A stretch of DNA of 64,000 nt from Lepturacanthus savala. Its lineage: Eukaryota; Chordata; Actinopteri; Scombriformes; Trichiuridae. The notes under the pieces were generated by a model that was not told where the DNA came from, ran no database searches, and was given only the letters and a program-made list of their open reading frames with translations. The position numbers and the translations under genes are program-made. The stretch covers positions 6,388,856 to 6,452,855 of the forward strand of contig CM060470.1 in assembly GCA_030544235.1 (NCBI GenBank), read 5' to 3'. Below are positions 20,934 through 34,700 of this stretch, one piece after another (position 1 is the stretch's first letter; every line of letters starts with the position of its first letter).

Positions 20934-23900
20934 ATGAGGCTTCCTGCCTGGGCTGGAGTTTGGAGTCTCCTGCTCATCCTGGTTCTTCTGACTGTCCTAA
21001 ATGTCCAAGCAGCCAAGGAGAGACACTACTACATCGCTGCTGTTGAGATAGACTGGAACTACTCTGGCCAAAACACACATGGGTAGGATACTGGTTGGTG
21101 TATTTATGATATTTAAAGACAATAGTTAAAGCTAATCCTACAATTATATATTGTATTTATAGTCTTATTGTTTGTCAGTTCTGGGATAATTGGCAATATT
21201 GCATATATATTTTTTGTAATTTTTTTTCACATTGTTTTCAGCCAAAACACATGTAGGAGTTTTTGCCTTGGATTCTGATATTGAAATTGTTTTTACCTTG
21301 AAAAAAACAGTCTGATCCATCCTGACTTTATTTATCTGACAGGATGTTTTTTTTATTATGATGGTGTCAATGTTACCATGACACACACACACACACACAT
21401 ACATATACAGATGTTCATTAGACACTACTCACAGTAGTTACAACATAAAGGAAATTTGTCATCATATCTTGAAGTCTGTGCGTATCTTGTTGACGTGAAG
21501 TTGTGCGTGTAGGGCATGTTTTCTTCCTGTGCGCTGATTCATGTTTTGTGTTTTCATTTTTCCACCAGTTCCACATATAAGAAAGTGGTGTTTCGGGAGT
21601 ATGAGAAAGACTTCAAACAGGCTAAGGCTCATCCCTCTTGGTTGGGTAAACGCCACATACGGTTTACATGTGCACACAGTCTCATTAAAATAAACACTTT
21701 TTCAAGGTCATTATCGACTCAGACAGAAATATTTCCTACTTATTATCTGGAAAGGAATTAAGATGTAAATGTTATTTCTCATGAGGTTTCCTGAAAAGGA
21801 TGATGTAAATTGGTGCTAACAACAGTGACAGTAGCTGTGCAATCAGCTAAATACCTGCTGAATTCTTTCCATTTGTAATAAAATTGGAATATGTAATTAT
21901 ATATAATTATAGATGACAAATACCAGACAACTTGAATAAAAGCATGGCTCAAGGTTACTAATAAACAGCTTTGCTGTTAAAATTAACGCACAAACGTTTG
22001 TTATTAATTTAAAATCATCAGCGCGAAAATACTAATGACCTCAGGCGTCCAGTGGTAAACTGTATTGATGCTTGTCAGGTTAAATAAAGTTCCAAAGTTC
22101 AGCTATAGGGGAAACAGGACACAAATGTTCCTTTTGAACTCTTTCTGAATCAGAACCTTGCCTATTCTTTTTTTTCATATTTGTAAGACTATTGTTACTT
22201 TGTTGGAATTCAAGAGACACTTGAAGATAAAAAATATTGTTAATTATCATTTATATTTCTGAATAATTTAGGTACATAAGAAATTCAAGCTGACAGTCAA
22301 TGGAAATCGGAGAGAATCTATTTAAAGTTTAAAATATGCTATTAAATAGTTTGTTTTATAATATAATCTATTATAATATATTCTATACACATATCTTACA
22401 CAATTAAGCTAATATCAGACATTTTTCTAGCCTACCAGGTGCCAAAAAAATGAGTTACATATTGAACTGATTAGTAGATTGAACTATTTTAAAAATGGTG
22501 TCTCTTTACCTTTTTCTTAACCTGCTGTCACATTTCACATAAATGTTTCCTCAGAGTGAGGTAGAATGTGCTTGAATGTCCAAAGTTCCTAAAGTATTTT
22601 AAATCACACATTTTCTGTATATAAATGCAGCAGAGCGATCACTTAACATAGTTTTTGTACTGCAGGTACTGTCTCCTTTGCTACTAGACTAGACTAAGTG
22701 CTAGACTAAATGTCAAGTTTATTGCTTTGGTGTATATTATAATATACATGCAGGTGGTGTATTTATATATCCTAGACAATGACAGTCAGTGAATCAAATA
22801 AATAGGAGAAGTAACGTAACTTCATACTGACTCATCACTGTTTTACAGCAATGAGTCAGTATGAATTTACGTTACTTCTCCCACTGTGTCATGAAGTTGT
22901 ACCAACACACAGCAGTGCTTTGATTCCCACATGTGTCCGGTCTTTCTCTGCAGGTCTACTCGGACCCACACTTCGGGGAGAGGAGGGCGAGACCATCGTC
23001 GTCACTTTCAAGAACATGGCGAGCGGACCACACAGCATCCACCCACACGGCATCGCTTATGGGAAACAGTCGGAGGGTGGGTGCCTGTTAATCCAGCTGC
23101 GAATTCTGGCAGCTGTGGGAAAGCCTGAAGACACCAGTGTCACTCTGTAACACGGTCTGCTGGGGTCACAGGGGGATCCATGCGATGTTACTCATTGTAA
23201 TAATTACACAAGATTGGCCAACAAAACAAACAAACCCTGTTTGTCTTTTTCTAAAATATTAACCAGGACAGGCAGATTAACAAACCAGACGGTACTGAAG
23301 TCCAACAGGAAGCCTTAGAAAAATCTGTCTGTGTCCTAGAGAGAGAGCGAAATAACAAATGGAGGAAATTGAGGGGGGAGAAAAGCACTCCTTAAGTCAC
23401 ATTAAAGGCATAAATCCAAGTGCGGAGGAAATGCAAAATTAAAGAACAGCTTGCAGGGAACTCTTCATTAAGCCTTCATTATTGTTGGGAACCTCAGACC
23501 ACATACATCAACAATATTTAATCAGTTTGAACAAGCTGTTGCTTTAATAATTCTGTAATCATCCACAATGAGACAATTTAATTCCAAATAATTTCCTTTT
23601 TTTTTCCCCTGCCAGGAGCCAACTACTTTGACAACACATCACAGAAAGAGAAAGAGGACGACATGGTGTTTCCTAACCAGCAACATGTTTACTACTGGGA
23701 GGTGACATCGGATGTGTCTCCACAGCCAAATGATCCGAGCTGCCTCACCTACACCTACATCTCCCACCAAAATGTGGTTGAGGACTACAACACAGGCCTC
23801 ATCGGTACTCTGCTCATCTGCAAGCCTGGTAAGCGGTTGAGAGTTTCAATTCTGCTTGTAACGTGCTGATGGGATGAAAAAAACATGAGTTGATGCACTT

Positions 23901-25758
23901 ACATGAATCGGTCATTCATTTTGACTGCTCTCTCTCTCTCTCTCTTTGAAGGCAGCCTGGATGAGACGGGGAAACAAGCCAATTTTGACCAGGAGTTAGT
24001 TTTCCTCTTTGGGGTTTTTGATGAAAAATATAGCAAGTATGAATCGAGCAGCCGTGTCCCGGACAGCCACGTCAAGTTCACCATCAACGGATACACAAAT
24101 GGATCACTTCCTGGTTAGTCAATCACTTTGTCACTCGCTGGGAGTGAAACTATCACTCGGTTCAATCAGACAATTCTAACTTACACCATCATCAATTTCA
24201 AACCCGTCACTAATGACTTTTTTCTGTTACTTATCTGTGATTTATAAATCAACTAATTTTGTCCTTGCAAGAGAAACTAAATGAAAAAATAATGGCAATT
24301 CACCTCTTACATTCTGGGGTTGAAGACACCTTAATGTATATTATAACTTACTTAATGTTTCAACACTTTAAAGGGACATTTCTTATAACAAGAGCTTACT
24401 ACTGATAGTGTGGTATATTTTATATAATAACACACACCCATACTTATACATTGGAATACAAGACTTCTACTAATGGAACATGTTTCTATTGTGGTATGCT
24501 ACTTTTACTTATGGGTGAGTTTCAAGGTCTGACAGACTCACAGACTTAAAACCATGTTCATGCTGAGTTCATGAGGGTTTAGGGGCGTCAAAATCTGAAG
24601 TGCCTGAGGGCTCAGTTGTCCTTTCTGTAGGTCTAAATGGCATGCAGACTTACAGGAAGAGCTAAAGGATTTGCAGCGTTGTGAAGTACATAACAGAATT
24701 TACAAAGAAGCCCAAAAGCAAAAGTGAACGCCCACAGAACGAAGGAACTGATAAGGATATTGCTTCATGTTTAAATTTGTAGCCTAAAGCATGACCGGAG
24801 AAACAAATGCAGCGGTAGCTGGACTAAAGAAAAGCAATAAATTAACATCTAAGAAAAATAAAACAGTTAGATTAAATTTATTAAAATATAACCCTACATT
24901 TACACTGTATTATGTACTCATAATTATCAAATTAAACAATTAGAATATCTTGGGTACCAGTTGCTCAGTTGCAAGAGATTGTAAAATGATGAAATCATTG
25001 TAAAATGAAATAAAAGTCAATAATAAAAGTCACTGAAATTGTGTAAAATAAGAAGCCCCAAACCAGCAATTGTTATCAACATGATCAGCTGTCAGTTGTC
25101 AAGGTAGCGTGAAAGTTTGCAGGTTCTGTCCCATTCCTCTTCATACCATTTGAGTCCTTGACCTGAATCACTTACAGCTGATATCAGTAATGTCTGAGAG
25201 GGGAGTTAGTTTGCAGGGACTTTGAAACTCAGCCTATATGTGGTTACATCATCGCTGCTTTACACATATGATGAACAGTACACTCCTTGGTGTATCTCCA
25301 TAACATACGTAGTTCAGCATACACGAAACAGGGCAAATGTAAAATGCTGAAGGTGTTTCCTCTTTTCTTTACAGATATCACTGTGTGTGCTTATTCCTCT
25401 GTGAGCCTGCATCTGGTGGGTATGAGCTCGGAGCCTGAGGTGTTCTCCGTGCATATGAATGGGCAGGTGCTGCAGCAGATGGGGCATAAATTGTCATCAG
25501 TGGGTCTGATCAGCGGTTCCTCCACCACCGCCAGCATGTCAGCTAGCCACACAGGCCGCTGGATGCTGTCCTCACACGTTGTTAAGCACTTGGAAGGTTA
25601 GTGTGTCTCTGATAATAAATAGACCCACCATCCACCGCTTTTACCAATGCGGCTAAGTTAAAAAAAATGTTTCTAATTTTGCAGCCGGCATGCACGCTTT
25701 CGTGGACGTGAAGAAGTGTGACGCCTTCCCGGCGCCCAGGCGAAGGATGACTCTCGCG
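20934..25758 (+). other. f5: factor V signal peptide and A1 domain (exons 1-7)
   Basis: Exons 20934-21082, 21569-21645, 22954-23076, 23616-23828, 23952-24113, 25375-25596 and 25685-25850 (the last bridges into A2). Residues 1-26 are a signal peptide with hydrophobic core LLLILVLLTVLNVQA, probably cut before AKERHYYIAAVEI. A1 is a cupredoxin pair: LLGPTLRGEEGETIVVTFKN, SIHPHGIAYGK, CLTYTYISHQNVVEDYNTG and LFGVFDEKYS, then VNGY-type INGYTNGSLPG and CAYSSVSLHLVGMSSEPEVF. The linker after Cys at 25717-25719 reads DAFPAPRRRMTLAQLRESQE. It has the same length as human, but the position of activated protein C site Arg306 is Ala. Confidence 0.9.
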
Positions 25759-28700
25759 CAACTGCGTGAAAGCCAGGAGTGGACATACTACATAGCTGCT
25801 GAGGAAATTCTTTGGGACTATGTACCCAATGAGCCAGAACACATTGATGAGTAGGAACATTTTAAAACTATTTATAATGTGCATTTTAAAATGTTCACCA
25901 TTTGTGTCCTTAAATGAATAAATAACTTTGAAATGCTAACATAGATTTTTTTATTTTAATCATTAGCATTAATTATGATGGACACTACATTACAGACTAA
26001 AATCAACATAATTTTTTAACCATTTTATTAACATTTTAATGTCATTGAAATACATGGAAAATTTGTAAAATATGCATATATATATGCATATATATATATA
26101 TTGGAAAAATACACAGACACACACACACACACACACATAAATGATTATCTGTATGTGTTGAGACTATGTGGTGCCAGTGTTTCAAATATTATTGTGAATC
26201 TCATTTTAAAAAATTTAAATGAATCCTCTGGTCTTTTTGTGTAGGGACTACAAGCTTCAGTACCTGACACAGTCATCGACACGCATAGGTTCGAAGTACA
26301 GAAAGGCAGTTTTCACACAGTACAACGATACATCATTTACTGAACGCTTGGAGAACAAGCAAAGGAAAAATGAGCTTGGAATCTTGGGACCAGTGATCAG
26401 AGCACAAATTAGAGATGTTGTCAAGGTAAGACCATATTTAAATTAAATTACATTACAACTTGTGAGCAAAATTGTTACTACAATGACAGAATTATAGTAA
26501 CACAAGAAGAAAGAAAGCAGATGACAGTAAAGTTAGTGCAGCGAGAGAAAAATCCAAAGAGCTTTGCACTGTAAGTGTTAAATTTAAAGGATGGTTTCTG
26601 CTGACCCACAGGACCCTGAAAGCTGGTTCATCGTCGGTGTTGTTGCTAATGTATGTTGAGTGAACATAGTTGCCCTTTTTAATCCTGCAGAATAATGACC
26701 CAAAACACGTGACGAAGTCAACCAGAGAGTTCTTTATGACAGAGGAGTGAAATATTTTTGGTTAGATTTCAGCCCAACTGCACCTGCGTGTTACTCACTA
26801 ATGAAAGCTCTACTGTTTGGTAATATCTGTTGGTTGAAGATTTCAGCTTTTGACTACAAATTATTTGAAAACCATCAACCAAACTTTATTTTAAGTTTGT
26901 GCATTTATTAATAAATTATTAGGTTACTGTATGTATAAATGGCTACAGTTCCTAGACAGTTCATTTGCTGATAGAAACACAAATTGCTCAGTTGAACCTC
27001 TGATTTTACTGCTGCTGTGTTACTATAAGACTTTAATATTGATCTTTGATTTTGAACAGTCATGTAATATCATGTGCCCTTGTCAACCTGAATTTTCACA
27101 GGTTGTTTTTAAGAACATGGCCTCCAGGCCCTACAGCATCTATCCACATGGAATGACAATAGGGAAGTCAGAAGAGGGGGTCAACTACCCAGCAGGAGGT
27201 ACTGTGTCTTTCTTCACAAACAAATTGAACACTGCCCACTCTGGTTTGATTATATAAAATGACCACAATAAAATAAATGGAGGATTTCCCAATGTGGTCG
27301 CCAGGCAACCAGTCTCATGGCGTTCTGCCAGGTGAGACATACACGTATGTATGGAGAGTACTTGAAGAGGACGTGCCTTTGGATGGGGACTCCCGATGTC
27401 TGACACGAATGTATCACAGTGCAGTGGACACACCACGGGACATCGCCTCAGGACTGATTGGACCATTGCTCATCTGCAAGAGTCAGTCCCTCAATGTCAG
27501 GAATGTGCAGGTAAAAAGACTTTTCTTTTCTTAATAAGAAAACATTTTCAGCACAAATAAAGCAGAAAGTTGGTTCCATGCATTGTTAAACTGATACATT
27601 TAGGTGAAAAAGAGAAATTAGTGAATTTAATCTTTGTGGTTTATCTTTATCTTTTTTACTTGAGAAATGTTTATCCTATCAACTTCTTGCTCTGTGCAGC
27701 ATGTTCTCAGGTCCTCAGTAATACACCTGTTAAATTTGAAGATGAATGGATGAACAGTTTTTAAGATATGCAAAGGACTGTGATACATACACACAGACAG
27801 ATCCATTCCTTTATAAATAGATGATGGTGCTACAGCACCACCTATTGGCCAAATAGAACTATATTCATCATGGTCACTCATATCTACATGTCCATCAAAT
27901 GTGGTTGCCATAGCACAAAGTAGTGTTCAGGAGATATAATATTTGATGTAATATAAATGTTGATAATACGAAGATAATCAAATCAAATAAAAGTTAATCA
28001 AATACTGCAATGCCATTCACTTTGTATTACATTTGTTAGATTTGATACATTTAATACTGTTTTAGTTGAGAGGAAATTGTGAAAACTTTAAGTCTGAATC
28101 AATAATACATTCAAATACACACTGTGAATTTAGGTCATAGATTTAATACTGCAGATTTGTGTTGGTTTCTACAGCTGAGAGCAGACAAGGAGCAGCATGC
28201 AATGTTTGCTGTATTCGATGAAAACAAGAGCTGGTATCTGGATGAAAACATACAGAATTTTTGCGATCGATCCAAAGTCAACAAGGGAGATCCTAACTTT
28301 TATAAATCCAATGTCATGCACAGTAAGTTTGGCCATCATCAAGTTAAAGTGAAGCTGACAAAAATACCTCATCCTAATAAAAAACATCATATCTTGAATC
28401 TACTGCATTAAGTTCAACTTAACTAATTGCCTGGTCTGATAGACATGGTTGTCTGTCAGATGAGAAGACTAAAATTCATGTATGTGTCCTAACAGCAATA
28501 AACGGTTATGCATTTGAGAGCGGCCCACGCTTGGGATTCTGCTATGGTGAGGTTGCAACGTGGCATGTGTCCAGCATTGGAGCACAAGACTACATCCAGA
28601 CTTCTACATTCTATGGCCACCCATTTGACCTAAATAAGCGAAGGGAAGATATTCTCAGCCTTTACCCCATGACTGGAGAGACCATCACAATAAACATGGA

Positions 28701-31700
28701 CAACATTGGTCAGTCAGGGTTTGTTAATTTTCATAACATATTGTTTATTGCATATCCAAATATTCAATGTGTAGGGTGACTATCAATAGGTAATACCAAA
28801 ATATACATTTTCTTTTCTTGCACTTGAAAAAGTGACAGCTGTCACTTATGTGTCACAGGTGTGTGGCTCCTGGCTTCCCTGAATTCCCACGAGACAACCA
28901 AAGGAATGCGCGTCAAGTTTCAGGATGTTGAGTGCTTTCGTGAATACTACGAATATGCAGAATTCGATGTGTGGAAACCTCCGACTTTGCTTGATATACA
29001 GGAAAAAGAGAAAGAAGAGGAGAAAGTTGTTAAAGAAAAGCCTGTGGAGGTAGATGATTACACATTAATGCTTGCAGGGGAATTAGGTCTCAGGTCCCTG
29101 AAGAACCAATCTGGCGACTCAGATTTTGAGCAACTGGACCTGTCGTTTCTGGACTATGATGTTTCTGATACAGTTGATACGAATACCAACCTTAGCTTCA
29201 GCTCCACCACCAAGATAAAGAAGGAAGTTGTGAAAGAAAAGCCAGCGGTGGTAGATGATGACACGTTAATGCTTGCAGACAAATTAGGTCTCAGGTCCCT
29301 GAAGAACCAATCTGCTGGCTCATATATGGAGAAGCTGAACCTGACGTCTTTGGACTATGACATTTCTGATACAAATGATAGGAATATCACTGTTAGCTTC
29401 AACTCCACTAACAATGATAAAAAGAGTCCAAATGAGACTTCTATTTCAAAGCCAAATGCACTAAATGAGACATTATTTTCAAATCTGAAAGAGCTGGATG
29501 GAGTAAACCTTACAGCAGTTAATTTGTTGAACCAAAGCATCAAGAATACAACAGAGAACACAACACTTCACAATGATAAGATGTCACTGATGATTAGAAA
29601 TGTATCCACAGAGATGACCAATATTAAGGTAACATTACAAGGAAGTTTAAATTCCTTGGCGGCTGAAAGAATGACTGGAACCAGGGGTGGTGATAACCAG
29701 GCTTCTGTGGTCACAAATTCAGCCAAGGAATCAGAGGAGAGACTTAGAGGAGATGTGTTCTCACACTCTGTGTCTCTGTCTCCCTCCAGCTCAAACAATC
29801 TCAACAGCACAGTACAGGGTACAAAAATGGAAGATGTGAATGACACAGCAACAAACCATGTTAAAATGTCAGCAGATGGAACAGACCATTTAAAGTCTAT
29901 ACGAATCACTGATGTAAAAGAAGGGAAGATTGACAGACACAATGTGACCATTGTCAATGACACACCAATCACCACAGCAGAGCCAGCGTATGGACATCAA
30001 ATAAACTTCACTGAAATTCTGCATTCCTTATTCCAAAATATAACACATATTTTGCATAAATCTGTTCTTTTTGGCAAGTTAAACCACACATCTTCTGCAG
30101 AGATTTTCTCCAATGAGACTATGGTTTCAGGTAACCTGTCACTCTCCAGTCGTCCAGATAAAGAATACAGCAATGAGGAGCTGAGTGCCTCAGACAGTAG
30201 TGAAGAAGTGCTTATCTACCTTAGAGAAAACGATACTGAGGTTATTAAAACCACCTCCATCAAAGGCCACAACTGGACTTATGATGTAACTTCCCAAAAG
30301 GTACCAATGGACATCCCTGACCACATGTTGAAGTACTTAGGGAAGGAGGCCCCAGCGAAAAAAAAGAAACCCAAGACCAGGAAGGTGAACTATCGTCACT
30401 GGCCCCAGAAGGGCCAAGGTATGAAAACAAGAAAGAGAAAGGAATACAAGGCTCAAGCCAGGAGTGCTTTACCATTCTCGCCTCGTGGATTCAATCCAGG
30501 CATGTCCCCACGTGGGGCACGACCCAATCCACCACATCCTTACTCTGATGAGGAGGACCTCATTAACAAGCCAGTGGTCATCGGTGTGCCCCGGCCCGAT
30601 TTCAGTGACTACGAGCTGTATGTTCCTGGTGATGAGCCAGATCATCTAACACGGAGCGCCCAACATGTGGATGAAAATGAATATGAGTATGTGAGCTACA
30701 AAGACCCCTATAGCAGTCATGAAGATGTCAAGGATTTACATGGGCAAGGCACCAACAAATACAACCAAGGCCCCAATTTCAGGACTTACTTCATCTCTGC
30801 AGAAGAGGTTGAGTGGGACTATGGTGGCTATGGACAGAGGTAAGCTCATTGATAACAGTGAAGCTTATATGACAAGAATAGATAACACTATTTAGAATGA
30901 ATGGAAAATTATACAGTAAGTGCACAATCAAATATTTGCATAGTTGAAATTAGGTCCTCTGCTGTCACCACAGGAGGCAAGATAAGTCACTACTCAACAG
31001 CAGAGAAACCAAGTTCACCAAGGTGGTTTTTCGAGGTTACCTAGATGGTAACTTTAGAATACCTGATGTCCGAGGTGAGATAGATGAGCATCTAGGCATC
31101 CTGGGGCCTCTCATCAAGGCGGAGGTTGGTCAGACCATCATGGTAAGACTTTGTTGCTTTTTCTGGGATTTCACCATTTCTTTATAGTATTTTTTTATAG
31201 TATTAAGTTAGTGTGACATATTTGGAAAAGAAGATTTATACCAGTACCATGTCTGTATGGTAAACGTAAGGTTACAGCCAGCATTGAGTTAGCTTAGCTT
31301 AGGAGAAAGGCTGGAAACAATCGAAGGGTAAGAAAATCCATCTACCTGCTCAACAAGTTATATTTGTTTAATCTTTACATGAACAAAATGGTAAACTCAA
31401 CAGTGCTGTAAGTTTTTGCAAGAAAATGAATGTTCCATATTTTACCAACCACTTGTGTCTTGTAGGTGGTGTTCAGAAACAATGCCAATCGTCCATACTC
31501 CTTACATCCAAATGGGGTTACCTATACCAAGCGGACAGAGGGTCTATCCTATGAGGATGACTCCAACTACTGGTATAAATATGACAATGAGGTTCAACCC
31601 AATAGCAGCTACACATATTTATGGAAGGTCGATTCAATGGTCGGGCCATCGGAAGATGAGTCTCACTGTCGGACATGGGCCTACTATTCAGGTGTTAATC

Positions 31701-34700
31701 CTGTGAGTACTTTGTAATTCTGAAATTAGTTTAATTTAATGATGAACTAAATATAGGTTTAATAAAATGTAAAAATGTAAATAACAACTATATGATGCAG
31801 AATTAGAATTTCTATCTGTGGTGCCCCCCAAATGGCAGCATCAAAAAGACACACACAATGGCACACATTTTCTCCATGTTTTCCCAAAAAATAAACTTAT
31901 GAAGTCACACATATAATCTATAAAAATCTGTTAAATGAATCAACATTAACATTTTTGTTGGATTGACTACTCAGGATATAACCTTGAATCTGCTCTCTCT
32001 TAGGAAAGGGATATCCACTCAGGATTGATTGGGCCTTTACTGGTGTGTCGAGAAGGCACTATGGAAAGGAAGATTGACATACGCGAGTTCGTATTACTTT
32101 TCATGACCTTTGATGAGTCGCAGAGCTGGTACTATGAGGAGAATCGTGAAATGATACAGAGGAAGAGCCGAAGGAGAATCAGCCCCAGCTTCGACCCCAG
32201 CTTTAAGGAGAAACTCAAGTTCCATTGTAATGCACTACATTCTTTAATCTGACTTATTCAAAAGTGATCCTTTTGTAGAATTCAATCACTTGTAAGATCC
32301 TTTGCTCCATTCATTCAAAACTTATTCAGTTACAGAACAAAAAGTCAGAACGTCTTTCTGTCTGATGTTTCCGCAGCTATCAATGGCATTATATTTAACT
32401 TAAAGGGCCTGAGAATGTACAACAACCAACTTGTGTCCTGGCACCTGATCAACCTGGGTTCTCCCAGAGACTTTCAGAGTGTCCACTTCCACGGGCAGAC
32501 GTTCCTCCACAAGAAGAGCACCAACTACAGACATGCTGTCTACCCACTGCTGCCCGGTAAGTGAAATAGTAGACCTCATGCAGGAAAAGATACAAAAAAT
32601 ATCAAAGATTCACCAATGTTTTCTTAATTTAGCTCTTCTCTACGGTTAGGGAGCGATCGAGAACACTCTTACCCAGAAGAAAAAACATCTAGTTTTTCTG
32701 TTAAATTCATTCAAAACAATATCTTATGCCTCATTTCCTTGTTTATGCCACGTACATTACCGGATAGAAGGGTACATTTATTTTAGGATTGCCATTACCA
32801 TGGAACTGTACTGGTCCCATGGTACCCGTTGCCATTTTAGTAACCCTTTTGGTTGAGGTACCTATCACACAGGACTGGTACCCTAGGGTACCCCCAGGTA
32901 CCAGCTGTGAAGGCGTCCATACACAGTGGAAACCCAAAGCTGTCAATTACTGACCTGAACCATACCCTTACTGATCCATACTGTACCATACCATACTGAC
33001 AGTGAAAATGAGGTTTTATGGATTTAGAGCTACTGCATGCTGTATGCAATATCAACAACTTAATGGAGCCAGTATTTCTAACTGCACCAAATTGTTTTTG
33101 CAGGAAGTTTTGCTACTCTTGAGATGTATCCGTCCAAGCCTGGCCTGTGGCAGCTGGAGACAGAAGTTGGTTTCAACCAACAGAAAGGGATGCAGACCCT
33201 CTTCCTGGTTCTAGATAGCGGTAAAAAACTGGTAGAAAAAAAAACAGATTGTAGTATTTAGTGCACAACATGTTGTGTTTTAATACTGAGGTATTTCTTG
33301 CACATCTTCTTCAAGATTGCTACCACTCACTGGGTCTAGAAGGAGGCAGTGTGAAAGACAACCAGATCACAGCAATCAACACCAGAGGTAGCTATGCTTC
33401 ATCCCGTGGCAACAAATACACTGTTGGTGTCCTACAGCAATGTATATCACATGTGACATTATTGCATAATTATTATAGTAAAGCTCTATTAACAAAGATG
33501 TCACCACAATAATGACAGTTCTTTTTCATTTTTGAAGATTCCTGGGAGCCCCATCTTGGCAGATTGAACAATCAGGGTAAATACAACGCCTGGAGCACAG
33601 ACAAGAACAACAGTTGGATTCAGGTTTGTGCTAGAGGTGTAATAGGTATACTTTATGTTTGCTTTATCTTTTTACGTGACAACAATCTGGACTTCCCTCC
33701 CCTCCCGTTACAGGTGGACTTTCAGCGGCCAGTTGTGGTCAGTCAGGTGGCCACCCAGGGAGCTAAGGAAATGTTCTTTTCCCAGTTTGTGGTCAAATAT
33801 GCTATCTCCTACAGCAACGACCGCCGGAAGTGGATCTTCTATAAGGGTGACAGCAAATACCTCAGGAAGGTGGGGGGGATTTTCATCACTCAATAGAGAT
33901 CAATAGAGACAGATAAATGCTAATTTAGAAGCCTGCACTTACCATTTTATTATTTCTCTATGACTGTGTCCCTCATTCTTTCACCAGGTGTTTGAAGGGA
34001 ACCGGGAAGCCTATGTGGCAGAGACCAATACCTTCATTCCTCCTTTGATCGGACGGTTCATTAGGCTCCACCCCATCGACTGGTACAATAAGGCCACGGT
34101 CCGCATGGAGTTCTATGGCTGTGAGCTCGATGGTAAGATGTTACGCCTGGATATGTCTGAGAATGCAGAATAAGAGACAGATGGAGGTGGGATTCCTGTA
34201 AATGTGACATTTCTAATCTCCTGCTTTAGGTTGCTCTGTACCTCTGGGGATGGAGAACAGACTGATCGAAGACTTTCGCATCACTGCCAGCTCCACAGCC
34301 AACAACTGGTACTTTGGATCTTGGAAACCCTCCTTTGCACGCCTCAATAAACAAGGCACTATCAACGCCTGGCAAGCTAAGGTACTAATTACGAAATTTA
34401 TATGAGATGGAAATTATTCCATTCAATTTTAAATTAGAAAAAAATGAGAGCAAGTAATTATATATTATTATATAAATAATTTAAGAATTTAGCAAATCAG
34501 AACAAGACATTCTAATGGCTTTAACAGTTCTTAATTGCATATTAACCAGCTATTTCTTTCACTCTGCTCTCTTTTCTGCAGGACAATGACATGAACCAGT
34601 GGCTTCAGGTGGAGCTGCCCCAAAGAAAGAAGATCACAGGTATTGTTACACAGGGAGCCAAGTCTATGGGGAGAAAGATGTACGTCGTATCCTACCATCT

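Noticed and set aside
29355..29975. Minus-strand frames inside the factor V B domain
   Set aside because: Antisense of a well-supported coding exon.
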